Of a DNA stretch of 64,000 nucleotides, positions 33,901 through 47,664 are shown in pieces. The notes beneath the pieces were generated by a model that was given only the letters and a program-made list of their open reading frames with translations, ran no database searches and was not told the DNA's origin. How positions within the stretch are numbered: the first letter of the stretch is position 1; each line of letters starts with the position of its first letter. The position numbers and the translations under genes are program-made. Origin of the DNA: Takifugu bimaculatus (taxonomy: Eukaryota; Chordata; Actinopteri; Tetraodontiformes; Tetraodontidae); assembly GCA_004026145.2 (NCBI GenBank), contig CP034991.1, positions 1,732,134-1,796,133 of the forward strand, written 5' to 3'.

Positions 33901-36900
33901 TTACACCATGTTTCGTTTTGGATTATTTGACAAAAAGAAGCAATAACATTATATTTACATTATAGTCATAGTAAAATGACTAAATGCAAACTTGTTTAGA
34001 ATTTTTGTCTCCGTAGGCTTCACTTTAAAAATTGAGGAAAGGAAGAGAAGCTAAGAGAACTGCACAGACCATGAGAAATCAGAAACATCAGAAAATGAAG
34101 CGTGCTTAGATTTGTTGGACAGAGTCTCATCGAGAGCCTGAGACAAACTGTTATTTGTGATAGAAACTCATAAGAACTTTAATGGAAAATAGGGAAATTT
34201 AAGCTAACTTTTATTAATTCAGGTTAAATCCTACAACAGGCGTAAACAGCTGTATTTGTGGTTCTTGATGTGAAGTGTTTGATCACTTCTCTTCAAACTC
34301 TTCAGTCAGAAGAATTTCAGTGAATAAATGTTTGCTTCGACCAGCAGCTTTTGAGGCTTGGAAGTGGAGCGTAATTGTCAAGAAGTCACAAATCTATTTT
34401 AATTTGCAGGCTTTTCCAAAAGCAATCTGTTATCTGACATGATTCATAGTGTTGAGAAAGACGAGTGAGTGTAAACTTCTCTCTTCTTGGCATTCCCAGA
34501 CCTCACATCCAACAAGATGAATCATCTTGACGAGTTATTCAGTTTCCATCTCTGCCTGCGTTTGGCCTTCACGCTTTCTTTCCCTCCCTCTCCGTGGAGC
34601 CATTTTACGGGAGTCCTGAGAAATGCCGGCATCAAAGAACGACTCTGTTAGGATATTATGAGCTGATGTGAAGTAAGACAGGAAAAGATGGAGGGGTGGG
34701 GGGTGGGGGGGACATTGGTAATGGATCGTAAATTACACTTTTTATGGAATGATGGGATTCGATCTGGGTGTTAGGCCAGCGCAGCTGATAGGTATCCCCA
34801 GACTAAAAGTGTGAATTTGCGTGATCTTCGGGCCAAAAAAGTCGTCTCTAAAGACTAATCATTGTGCCAAAGCTCTGCGGGAATGACAGACTCACATGTT
34901 CAGCTCTGAACTAATCTCACCTCAGATTGATTTATTTGTGGACCTCATTCAAATGTGTATTCTTCTGTCTCTAGAAAGAGCTTCATCTCCAAAACAATCC
35001 CTCTTTATTTTGTTTATTCAGTTTTATACTATCCAACTGGAGACTTATTATAGACTTGATTTAATCTAACATCAGCCAATAAAATGAACAGTTTCTTACA
35101 AAAACCAAAAGTGACACTGAATCCATATATATACACACACACACAGGCACACACTGAACCCGCCGACTTATGACGTGGAAACAGAAAGTGGTACAATAAT
35201 CTACACACACACAAACCTAATATATCATCCTTTACGCTAATTTTTTCCAAATGTTCCGGCTTTATTGTAGCGAATCTGTCGATGATGGGGTGTTTTACGG
35301 CCCTGAAAGAAAACCGCCAGGAGAGTCCAGAAACGTCTCAGCAAGTGCGGCGGCCACAAGCATCTCGCCACGCTTGCACTGTGACCGAGTCGAACCATAT
35401 GGATGGAGGGAAGGGCGCATGTGTGTGTTCGTGAGAGGGTGCGTGTTGGAGAGGAGGTGGCGAAGGGATGGAGCCATAAGTCATGTTGAAGTAGCGCCGA
35501 ACAACAACGTTTGGACCGCTACCATCCTGACAACAAAGAACAGACAGGGCTAACAGAGAGATAACAGTTGGGCCCCACAGGGAAAAAACAGGAAAAGGCT
35601 TCTTAAAACTGTAAATTCACACTTTAAATGTGCGTGTGGGGGGGAGCATTGTGGTATTTTATATCTATTGTATTATTAAAACAAATAAAGGTTGAGAGAT
35701 CTGATGTGTTAAACAAATATTAATGTATAGGATAAAAAAATTGTGCTCGTGGGGTGGAGGTGTAAGGAAAATTGAGGGCATTCGGTGGCAGCTCCCTCAT
35801 TTGGCAAGGTTTTATCTTCCATAAAGAGGAGGAAAGAATAAATGTAGAACTAAAGCAGACAGAGGGTGTGGCTCAAGAACTTAGAGGGGATGAAATGAAC
35901 GGCAGAGAGCCTGATATAGACAGGAAACGGAATGTTCAGGGTGTGGTCTGGTTCATGGGCCTCACATAAAAAGATACACACATTGATCAGCTTTAATTTA
36001 TTGCCATCTAACAGTCTCATACACCACTGGTGCTATTTTCCAGCAGCAGCTCTTCCCAGTAACAATCCCACAGCAGTGGCCTGTTTTCCTCTGCGGCGTT
36101 CTCTTTCATGCCCCTCCATATTGACAGCTCTTGTGCTGTTTAAGGATATCCTCTGTTAATCTTGCCGCCTGCTGAATGAGTTAACAGAGTCTCACCTTAA
36201 ACTGGCCAAACATTCCTCCTGCAGAGACACGCAAAACCTTTTAGTTCTACACAGCATGTGCTCATCACGCTCAGCCACCTGGCTCTGCTGTGGGTTTTTT
36301 TCCTCTTTATGTGGGAATTTCAGACTAATTCAGCCTGGAATGTCAGATGTGTTTTCAAGATGATGCACCTGATACGAAAAAGGACTTCACAGGAGATCCA
36401 CTACAAGATAAATCACTCCCCTGAGAAGCCCATCTTTCCATCTGAGCAGCTACAGTCCCCCCCAGTCCTTTTATTTCATTCACTAAAAAAGAGACGCCCA
36501 CTGGTGCCTTCTGGTGCCTTCTGGGGTCTACTGGTGTGCACTTGACAGCCTTGCAGTGCAGGAATCACACCATTCGCAGGAAGGCTTCACCTTTGGTGCA
36601 TGCACATTCGTTTTTTGGCCCCCTGCTGAGACGATGAGATGAAACAGCAATAGGCCCGACTGCTTTTGGTGGGGGTTGGTTTGCAGGGGATATTGAGCCT
36701 TTTGACTTCAGAGACGACCAGACACATCAGGATCAGGTCGATTTGGGCTGCTGTGCACTTGTCCAGGTTTATGGTGTCCTTTCACTGGAACATGACCACT
36801 TTGTTGGACAAACGGGTGAAGCAGGTGTCCCTGCGATTTACGGTCCACAGTCTCCTTCTTATTCGTGCAGATGATTAAGATTCATTCAAAGCATATTTCC

Positions 36901-37395
36901 TCTATACAACATTTTCTCCCTGTTTTGTATTGCCACTACCATGGCATTTTTTACTATATTTATTTTTGATTTATTTTCTTAGGAATAAATAAGCAGCATT
37001 TAGTGTTGTGTGCTGTCTGTATAACGTCATATATCTGGACAGAATTAGGGCGAGACAGGAAAGATCAGTTAAAGTGTGAATGGAAACAATATGTGGAATC
37101 TTTAAGAAGCAGCTCAGTGCTCTAAAGTGCAATTTATTTGTATTTCAGGATGCTTTACTTCGCCCCAGCCTGTGCTTCTGGCTGCATTTATCTTTTCACC
37201 TTTTGAAATAATAATAAAAAACAGGTTAAACCTTTGAAGGTCTTGAGATAATGTAATGAACCAAAGGAATTCGCAACACACATTCAAAGTGGTGTGTTAA
37301 ACTAAAAAAAACTAATAATTTTACCTAAACAAGCAGGGTATGTTTATAACAGACTGCTCGCATTTTACCCCCTGACCTATACTCTATAGTCAGTT
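30990..37395. other. Gene-free sequence
   Basis: Unique sequence with no gene, RNA or clear transposon. A short T-run lies at 32010-32025. Confidence 0.4.
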
Positions 37396-37404
37396 ACACC
37401 CACG

Positions 37405-37406
37405 CG

Positions 37407-37484
<78 letters not shown>
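37405..37484 (+). repeat. (CA)n microsatellite
   Basis: About 80 bases of CA with impurities at the left end. Confidence 0.95.
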
Positions 37485-37488
<4 letters not shown>

Positions 37489-37489
37489 G

Positions 37490-40400
37490 CTCAGGGAATC
37501 AATAAATGTGTACATGCTGGTTTCATCCTCCAGTGACGACATGGAAATGCAGATTTGGAGGAAACTGTCGTTCTGTTGCATTTAGACCCCAAAGTTCATG
37601 ACACGGATTTTTGATCTGGTTCAGTCTTCAGGCCTATTCATAACTCATATCCTGACATGCAGACTTCAGAAATGTGTTCAGCTGCTCTTCAGAACCATTG
37701 AGCATCCACATGAACCATAGTTTTCTTGTGGTTGCACTGGGGGAGCCTGAACAGCAATGCTCATTATCATTCATATTTCAAACCCCACTGGCTGAGAAAG
37801 AAAACCAGGAACATGGAGCTCACACCTTTCATCTAATTCACACTCTTTTTTGGGGATGGGGGGGTTAGTCTAGTTTTATCCATTTCTGTCCCTGTATGGG
37901 CTGTTTTGTTTGAGTCAGTTTCCCCTTCTGACGTGCTCTCACCCTGCGTTGTGTGATTAGCTCTGCCTCTATGTTTGATGGCTCCCCCTCCTCATGTGCC
38001 AGATCTCTTTCTGTTCAGACCTTCCACTGTTGTTCTACTCCTTTCCATCTTCTCTACGTAGTGTTTGAATGTAGGTTTCTTTTGCAAACTGATTTCAACT
38101 CTTCGAATAAAGCTGAGACAGACTTGTTCCTTGGGATGAATCTGCCTTCAGTTTCTGCTCCTGTTCGGTGTTGTAGCCCTCAAACAATCTTTTCTAACCA
38201 CAGATCTCCTGTTGTTGGTGCAAAGAGAGCTATATATATTGATTTTTCCTGTACATTCCTAGGGAGCCTGTGCAGTAAAGCTGCAAATCAAGTGAAATGC
38301 ATTTGAGCTTGAAACCATTTTGCAATCAGCATGTTCACAATGAACAACTTTAGATTCTCTTGAGGCTTTTCCTCTTGCTTTGAGTGTGAATGTGTGCACA
38401 TCTCAAAAGTAACCACCACTGTTTGCCATCCTGAAAGTGCTGTTAAAGACGACGGCTTCCCTTGAACTGAACCAAATGAATCCAAAGTCCATGCTGTGTT
38501 ACTGTCTATACTGTCCGGGCATGCAGGTATTTGGATTGTATGTGATAAACGATGGTATCATCATTAACCACCACCACCACCGTGGGTGTGATTGATGTGA
38601 CAAGTGAAAGAGTTGACGGTCACGTTCTCAACCCAAAGACCTACCTGAGACAAAGATCAAAGAGAAGCTGTGTATTTCACACGCTCACGTGGGTAGAACT
38701 GTGTTAACATGTTGATGGACGACTTCGATCTGTATCTGACTGGCAAACGAATCCGAGCGCCATCATCGTATCAGTTTTGGCATGAACGATGAACTGGCTC
38801 GTTGATTCGCAGACGGGGGAAAGCGGCCGGGTTCCTTCGCTTTGATGGCAACCTGAGCAAGATGGTTGCCGCAGATCTCATGTGCGGCAACAACACCTGC
38901 GCCTGTGTTTAGCGACGCTCCGCCGGCTGCCTATCAACATGTGTGGCGATACACTGCTGAGGTCTGCCTGCAGGATGGAGGACCGACAGACCTGTGGGAA
39001 AAAAAGCCAGAAAAGAGGCGGAGGATGTTTAGAAAATAAAACTATGGTCATGCAGGCTCGAGACCGTGGGCATGCATTCCACTGATAACATAGTGAACTT
39101 ACAGTCTCCATTAATTTCTTTTCTTTTTTGAAGAGAATAGGATCATGTCTCTCCAGCTTGCACACCCCAGGGCCTAAAGGTCCTCCCAAAAAAGTGCAGC
39201 AACCCATTTTAGAACCAAATATTTCCATGGAACTAGAAAACTGCTGCTGAGAAGTTTCCTCTGGGCTTCTGTTGCCTCACATCAGGTTGCTGGTTTTAAG
39301 ACCCAGCAGCCTCTTTTTCACCCCACAGACATAAAAATGTGTTGACATTTGGTTTGTTGACTAAATTTGTTGCTCGAAAATTGTCCGTTTCTCTTTAAAT
39401 ATACATTACTTAGCACAATTTGCAAACAGGTGGAAAATGAGCGGTTCAAATATTATAATAGAGAATGTGATTTATGGGTATTATACATTTCTAAGACTGC
39501 TCAGAAAGCAGCAGAGACGCATTTGTCAATAAAAGGCTGCAGCTGCCGGAAGCTTTAATGGCCGGGAGTTTATTATGCCTCCATTCGCTAAAGCGCCTGC
39601 CTCCCCGGGGGGTCATTACAGTGCTCCCGACTTCATATTGGTACTTAACATCACCAATAAAGGGGGATCCTGTGTCATCAAACAGCGCCGTCTTTGTGCT
39701 GAAGAGGCTGCTGGTGAACTCAAATCAGAGGAGGTTAATCCAGGCAATGCAACATGCATTCTACCAGCTGCACCCTCCTTCCCCCCACGCTCCAATTTTA
39801 ATGTTTATTTTACAGATTAAAGCTGGATTAGCAGATGGAAACAACTTCAGCAGAGGTTGATATCAGCTCTCATCGAAGCAAAGAAACATTTCTGGCTGCT
39901 TTTTGCAAAATGTCAGCCTCCACATGTATCACTTTGGCCTGATTTGCATGGCTTCACGAATAACACCTGATCATTTTTGCCTTAAGGGCCCAGGAGCAGC
40001 TTATCGGTGTTGTCTTTTTGGCTGTTGTTAGATGTCATGTCGGACTGTCAGTTGGGGGTTGCAGCTGCCAAGATGTAATCTCTCGCCCTCCGTCCATCAG
40101 CGTAAAAGAAACCGCCAGAGGAAAACTGGAGGCGACTTCATCACAAGTGATAAATTTTAAATACACATGAACTCGCTCCTTTTGGCAAGATTAGCTATTG
40201 CCATAATACCTTCTGCACTATTTTTTTGTTTGAGTATAATGCGTTTGTTTCGTCCTAAAATAAAATCCACAGCACACACGTGTATTTATACAACAGCTTC
40301 TTTTTAATAAAGGGTACAGTTTCTTCTATCAGAAATTCCTATTTGGCATCAAACACGGGGCGGAGGAGGCTGTTGCACTCAAACATTGCTTCTGTATTAT

Positions 40401-43400
40401 GTAAATACATTTTCAAGATTTCCAAGAATGCCAGCAGTGGAGGCACTTTGTGTAACGAAAAAAATCCTCTGGGAGAGGGCTGCACACCTCAACTTTAAAC
40501 CCACCACTCTCCATTATTTCACTTCCTTTATCGGTCAGTGAGATTCTCCCTGACCATCAAAAAGGTCTTGTTCCAAACTCTGAGTCCTTCCCACGTCTTA
40601 TTGGGCCCACATTATAATAACAGCAACGATCATAATAAAGGTCAGGATAATCTATAATCCTCATGAAGGGAGAATTATTGAACTATAATCCCATTTTAAA
40701 GCCAAAGCTATTTAATGAAATTTTGTGATCTTGATAAATTTCTCTTACGCAATCGTGCGTATCTGTGCCTTCACTGTGACTCAGTCTTATTGCCTTGGAT
40801 CCATTTAAAGTGAAACTGTGTTTTCCCTGAATAATAAAAAACCTGGAATCTTTGAGGGGCTGATTTATTGAGCAATCAGTGAATCGTGGGCAGAGGATCC
40901 GTCCCTGTCAGGCTGAAGCGTTTCATATATCCATGACATCGCTGATGCTGTGCAGGCCCACATTCACGGCCTGATTGATACCTTGTTTGTGCAGTAAAGT
41001 ACACTAAAGACGGATCTCGTGGCCTTGTGCTCAGTCATGCCCAGAGCAACTCTTTAAAACAGGCTGGCACACGCCCAAAAACATAGTACAATATTGCAGT
41101 GCATTGAAGACCGAAGAGACGAAAAAACCCCTCTTCGGGTGCCTTGCCCCATAAAACAACAAGAAATAAAGCCGCTCAGCTGTGTTCAATTCCTGCCATT
41201 GTTGATGTGACAGCTTATTGTTTTGGTGAGTCTTGGAGAAAAGGCACGTTGCGTGCTTCTCTGACACGTTTCATTATCACCTGCACAAAAGGAGCACTGA
41301 CTAGACAAGAGGAGAGGAACCTGACAGCATCTCCGTGCTCATTCATCATAGCCGAAGGTATCTGCATCATGCATTAGAGTCAATAAAGCTCAGTGAAACT
41401 GGAGATGATTTCTTGCTAAATTCCACCATTAGTCACAGGCCCATATTTCAGGATTAGCCGATCCTTTAAGGAGTAATTGTTGCACCCAGGCCCTCCTAAA
41501 GCTGTCTAAATCTCAGTGTACTTAACATTTTAAGTGTGTTTGTTTTGATATAATTATGTGTTTCTTTTCTTTTTCCCAGAGACCCCCCAAACATGTGCAC
41601 CCGTGTGTGTCCTGCATCTCCCTGCAGAGCACAAAGCAGGGATCTGAGAGGTTCCAGAGGTGGAGGGGCTGCAGCCTGTTCAGAAAGTCTAAAGGTTGCT
41701 TCCAGCAGCGTTCCTCTGGTGCGTGTGCGCCTGTGCTTCCCCCAGCAGTGCTTAGCGTGGTCTGATCACATTTCTTCTCTGAGGTGAGGCACGCAGAAGA
41801 CAATACGACACCCCAGAGCCACACTTAAGATCTCTGCTGACATTTGATCGAATCCTTAATCGTTATTTTGGGGCAAAGCGGGACAACGGCGCCTTTAAAT
41901 TTGGTTCCTCCCCCATCCTGTTAGAAGTCCAATACGCATCATGCACATTAAATCGTTCGCGATTGAGGGAAATTTTCGGCACCGAGCCATTATTTGCAAC
42001 TCAATCCTGTTTGATTTGTCTCAGCAGTGAAAGGAAATAGTTCCCAGTGAGCGCTGTGAAACAACTAAACCATAACATTTGGTCAGTCGCTCTCGTGTGG
42101 TTTCAGCGAAAACCAAAATATCCCATTCAGAACAGGCTTCCACAGGCTCAGCATGCACACTGAACTCCTGCTGAACTGCTTGTTAATGATTATAACCCTG
42201 ATATATGCGGGTATATATGGTAAATGAGGGCACACTTAGGAAACCACAGGGGCCTTGTTATGCTTTTGCTGTTTTCTTACAGCTTAAGGAGGTCCACCTG
42301 TTCTCCGTTAAGTCACACTGTGTTACTGCTAACTGGGAATATTTTAAAAGTATCATGAACAAACATAAAATCGCTCCTGTCAGCGAGTCGCTCCAGTCAC
42401 GTTTGGTCAAAGGTTTCATGAAAGGAACCGAAAGCACCAGGCTTCTCTGTCTGCAAGAAATATTACTGTATGCGGGTCAGGGTCCCCTCTATGTAGAAAA
42501 ATCCTACACTTCTTTCACTTGATATGACCCTAAATACAGATATGGGGAAAAAGGGGGCACACAACAATCACACTGTTTGTATTTGATATCCACATTTTGC
42601 TCTCAATATGCATCAAATAGGCAATTCTTAAGTTTCTGCTTCATTGGATGATATTGCTTGAGTTTGAGTTTGCTCGGGGCAAGATTGAATCTTGTCAAAA
42701 TAAAAGGTTTGTACCATGATCCAAGTTTGACAACCTCATATGAAAAAACCCCAAAAACATTTCCAAATGAGCTGTGTATCACAATAAGGCCATTTACTGG
42801 AATTGTTTTTACATCTGGGATCTATTGCTTCTCCTACGAATTTTCCTAAATAAATATTGGCTGTAATAAAACAAATAAAGGGGAGAATTCCCTGGAAGTT
42901 TCTCTCCTAACTGAATGAGTAACTGAATGATGCAAAACAGAACAGTTGGCAATGACACCTGTATTAGTCAACTGTATTCTCAGACACTGCCTCTGACTGA
43001 CGGTGTTCACACATTTTACCTTCTTTCATCGCCAGGTTTCTACTGGTCACACTCGTTCCCTGTGTCCTGTCCTGCCTTCACGGAGAATTCCTCTTGATGA
43101 CTGCAGCGGGCCTGTTATTCCCTGGCCCAGAGCCAGCACTGTCTACATTTCACTGATGGACTCACACAGCAATTTGCCTGAACAAACTCATCCCAGCTGC
43201 ACGGCTGAACCTCTGGAAAACCCATCACTACGACAATTTCAGGCATGTTTGTCCTCTCAAATACATTTTTCGGGGATGTTTCCTTCCTTTAACCTGTGTT
43301 ATTTGAGTCAGAATAAAATTAGAACCAAGCTTATGTCAGCTTTAAATTTATATGCCAGCCTTTTTAGTTGAGGAACATCGAGTTTCATTGCCGGAGACCT

Positions 43401-44095
43401 GTCAGGAGATGAATAGCAGGGTAATACAGGCTTTGAATGTATTACAAAAGACAACATAAATAACTTTTTCATAAGATGGAACAGACGCTGGGGGAAGGAG
43501 AGGAGTTTAGTCTTTGGGAATTCTGGACGTTAGAATACAAACAGGCTCATTGTTACGGTGCATAACCGTGATTAGAAGGATATTTTCTGTCTACCTCAAG
43601 AAGTTTCTCTATGGACAAAAAGTCCTTTACTGGTAATTAACAGGTTGGTGAAGCACATGTAGCCTAAATGTGCTTGACCAAACACACATGAAGATACAGC
43701 AAGTCATGAGATTAATACATTTTTGTCAATAAAACACAACTATGATCAACAATGAAGCAAAAATGGAACTTCTTATTGGCAGCGTATATTGCACATTTAA
43801 CTAATCTGGTGAAGAAATGACATATTGATTTATAGGTGAGACATTTTGATCTCTATGAAATATTACCTCACTGATAATTTCTGCCACTAACAGTTTGTAA
43901 ATGTTATTTTTCTAAAATAACAATAATTTGAGTTTTGTGTTGTATTTACATTAGGTACATTTTTAAAATGTTATTTATGCCGTAATCAGTAATGCATAGC
44001 TCTCATAATTATAATTTTAAGATGCTTATTTTAAAGTGACATATATATACGAATAAATATGTCCTTGTAATAATTAAGATTTTCTTCTATTTAAA
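37490..44095. other. Gene-free sequence
   Basis: Unique sequence. The stretch at about 39900-40130 is balanced and repeat-free with a POU octamer (39942-39949), so it is a candidate conserved element. No gene supported. Confidence 0.4.
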
Positions 44096-44111
44096 AAAAT
44101 GCATACCGGTA

Positions 44112-44180
44112 ATTCAATTCAAGAATTTGAGGATCCAAGGAACTTAATCGTCATGCCAAATACACATTTGCAAGAGATGG
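44112..44180 (+). repeat. Possible dispersed-repeat fragment
   Basis: The phrase ggatccaaggaactt, then 'cgtcatgccaaatacacattt', resembles a fragment common in teleost genomes (aaggaactttattgtcat type). The identification is from memory of the pattern and is weak. Confidence 0.25.
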
Positions 44181-44184
44181 TAAG

Positions 44185-47100
44185 AAATTTACACTCAGAA
44201 GCAACTTTTAACCCGTTTAAAGGGCTGTTGGAGTTTTCATTAGGCTCATCGTATGTTGAAAACCGTGTGTGATTGGAAATGTCTGCATCTGTGCACAAAC
44301 ATTAAAACTAATTCATCGTGCAAATCTGGTGATTTACGCTCTGGCAGCTCACGAACAGAGTTATTTCGTCACCACTGACAGACACTCAGCCTCCTTCCAG
44401 TCGAGACAAAAAGTGTCGACTCGCACTTGGAAAGGTTACTGTGAAGAAGAGGCTTGGACAGGAACCAATGGCGGAGCATCTACTCCTGTGAATGTTTTTA
44501 CTCGCTTAATGCCACAACAAAACCCACATCTGGTGAAAATGACAGGTCGTTCTGCGCTGCGAACGACAACAAGTCGTCACGGAATTCCTGCCAAGGGTGA
44601 AAAAGTTACATACACATCTGCTGTGAGAGGAGCCAGGGAAAAATGGCCCGTGAATGCGCGGCGGAGGCCTTGCGCTGCTCCGGAGAATAGTGCAGGGATT
44701 TGTATTGTGAAAGGCCTGAGAGGAGCGAGGTGGGGCACTGACAGGCTCTTTGTGAGCAGGGGAATCACGTATTAATTGCAACTGCCAACGCTGTCAATGG
44801 GGCTTCGGCAGCAGTTCCAGGTGAAATGGCAGGTTTGAATTCAACAGCTAAATACTTATCTCATCCATTGTGACCTTAAGTGAGCGCTGAGTCCTGGCTG
44901 AAAAGATGAAGGCTGATGGACCCGAAGGCCCTGCCTGATCTCATTTGTCATTACCCCAGTAATGGGCCAAGCTTCCAAACCTGTCGAATAGCACAGGGAT
45001 GACAACACGCGCATCTTCTCACACGCTGCAAATCCTAATAAGGAGGGTGAGCATTACAGCAAGTGATGACCTGCATGAATTCCCACTGCCAGTGCGCCCG
45101 CCGCAGCGCATGTGTGTGCACTTAAAGGGATAGTCTGCTGTGAAATTACCCGGCCAAATTGTTTTAAAGATATTGGCTCTTGGACTGGCAATAAAAATCT
45201 TTTCAATTGAAACTCAACACCATCTTCGTTTCCAAATGCACAGGGAAAAAAGCAGCTTGTGGCAGTGAAAGGACGGCTTTTTTTTATTTATAAAGCCAAC
45301 AAAAAAACCCAAATGTCAAACATCAGACATGTTTACTAAGGTGAAACTCTCACAGACACCAGAAGGCAAATTGAAATTATGAGGGGGGGGGTTGGGGGGT
45401 TAAATTACCCAAGCTGTGTAGACACAGAGATAGAAAACAGAGTTGTGATAGCTCAGCACACATCCAGTGCAAACTTTACAGAGGTCTGAGCCCATGTGAA
45501 CATATACGACATAATACCGCGATACATCACTCACGTCAAGCCTGTCAAATAGAGCGTGGCCAGCTTTTTCTTTTCCAGGACGATGTACTCACACTGTTTC
45601 TTGTGAGTATACTCGCAAATCTGCCTGCACACTCCCCCCTTCCCTGTTCTCCTGCTTTAGTTTGTTACCACCATTATTTACATTTTCCTCATTTAGCACA
45701 AGCTTTTGCCCCAAGAGACTTCCAGTGAGAGACAGGATCGAGCCACTATGCAACTCAGACCTATACGAATAAAATGCTACCACGAGGTCCTCGAGCACAA
45801 GTGCAGCTATAAACTAAGAGTGTCAACAGGAGAGGAGAGTGGACATGAGTCGTATCTTCAAGAGTGTTTTGAAGGATCTGATGAAGCGCTGGAGGTAGAT
45901 TAAGAAACAAGGTATGAAAGTAGTATGGAATGACATGCCTGTACAGACGGCTTTGCCAGACAACGTTCATGTGCGAGGGCTAGCACTGGCTTGAACATGA
46001 TCGTTCACAATTAAGGAGGAGATCCAGCTGGTACTCGGTAGGCAGGAAAAGGTGACTTGAACTTCCTGCAGGCATGGAATAAATGTCCGAGGGACAGTTA
46101 GAGATCATGGCCAAGACTGATGGATCATTGGGGTGAAAGGACATTTACAGCTAGGTGGATATGAAAAAGCATGCGAGTAGATAATGATGCCCCAGTGAGG
46201 TCATCACACAAAACACTGAATTTTCTTCTGCCCCTAATTAAAAATAGGATAAACTGCTAAAAATGTTCCCTAAATTGTTTCTAAAGATTCTAAATACTTA
46301 TTAAAATGATAATAATGAGCCTGAAGACATGTTGATGCTTGACATTTGACCCACTTTCAGACCGCTGCAGGTCGTGGAAAACGTTGTGACCTCTGGAGTA
46401 CCAAAGGTTTCACCTCAATATAAAGCGACTGTAAGTTTGGGTTGTAAAAGCAAGCCTTTATACAACAACGTCTTTCTTTTTTAACTCAAGAATTACATTT
46501 GGAAAATATACAGTTTTGAAAAAAGACGAGGATTCTGCAGACTGCTCATTGTGATATAACTCTACATTTTGTGAGTGGAAAAGAGAAGTAATATATAATA
46601 TATATAATACACCACAGCTGAGCGTCTCGCATCTTCCTTCTCCACCAGTTCAGGGCAGAGCACACTCACTTTCTCCCCTCCTACTGGATGCTCACCAGCA
46701 GACTTCATTCCTCTCCAAATACAGATCGACATATTGAATCCTTTTTTTACATCTTAACCACTATCCCTGCTCCTGTCATTGTGGCCAAGATGAAGTGGTC
46801 TTAACAGCTCGCAGATGCTCACCATGTGCTGGTGCTGGGCAGGTATTCAGGCTTGACTTCATCCCCTCTCCCTCCTCTGAGCCGCAGCCATCCACTGTGA
46901 CAAGTTCAAAACACATGCCGGCGCTGTGCCCTCGGCCTGGACTCTGCTGCAGGCTGCAGGAAGCACGTCGAGGTGAGAGGGAGCAAACCCAGCACGTTTC
47001 CTCTGTTTCTTTCAATTTGGGGGCTCACCGTAAAATTTGGACTCAATCATAAATAACAATTGTGAGTTAATTAAATTGATTAAAAGAGGGAGGGGTTGTT

Positions 47101-47345
47101 GTGCTTACTCTGGATTTTTTTTTTTTTTACTTGATTCTAATTTTTAGTAGATTTGTTTCAGTAACTGTACAGTTGAAGGTAACCAGAGGAGACTGTTATT
47201 GGCTGTGTGGAAACAGGTCACGTGTGACAACTAATTCAAAATCATCATGTAAAATAAAGGATTGCATGAATATTCGGCCCCTTCAGTCTTCAGGGCACTA
47301 TAAATTCACTCTCCACTCTGCAGAACGGCTCAAACTGTCTCCTGT
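44185..47345. other. Gene-free sequence
   Basis: Unique sequence. The stretch at about 44765-45070 is repeat-free, with homeobox-like (attaatt), SOX-like (cattgtg) and nuclear-receptor half-site-like (tgacctt) motifs, and is a candidate enhancer. No gene supported. Confidence 0.35.
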
Positions 47346-47539
47346 GAAATGATGCAGTGTGAAGGGCCCTCTCAGAGTCCGGCCTGGGCCCCGGGCCTGG
47401 ACATACGGCCTTTGAGTTATAGAACCTAAAAAAGGCCCATCTGCCTTTGACTCCAGCAACAATTTCATGATGTTTTAGGTTACATCCAGACTTATAAATT
47501 AATCCACATCCAGAAACCAGATCCAGACCCCTGACATGA

Positions 47540-47660
47540 CCAAAAGTTACTCAAATCATTCTCCAGTCATCCCCGAGATGTAAAGCAAATTTCATCAGGT
47601 TCTGCAGAGAACCTTTTGAATTATGATGGCCAGAATCACACACAGAGACACAACTGTGAC
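47540..47660. repeat. Possible decayed transposon fragment
   Basis: The text aaatttcatcaggttctgc with 'cacacacagagacacaa' resembles a common fish interspersed element. Weak recognition only; no coding remnant is visible. Confidence 0.2.
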
Positions 47661-47664
47661 CCCC

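Noticed and set aside
35251..35553. 100-residue open frame
   Set aside because: No domain, splice signals or coding bias; chance frame.
44269..44775. 168-residue open frame in the interval
   Set aside because: No domain, no coding-type composition and no supporting splice or poly(A) signals; chance frame.
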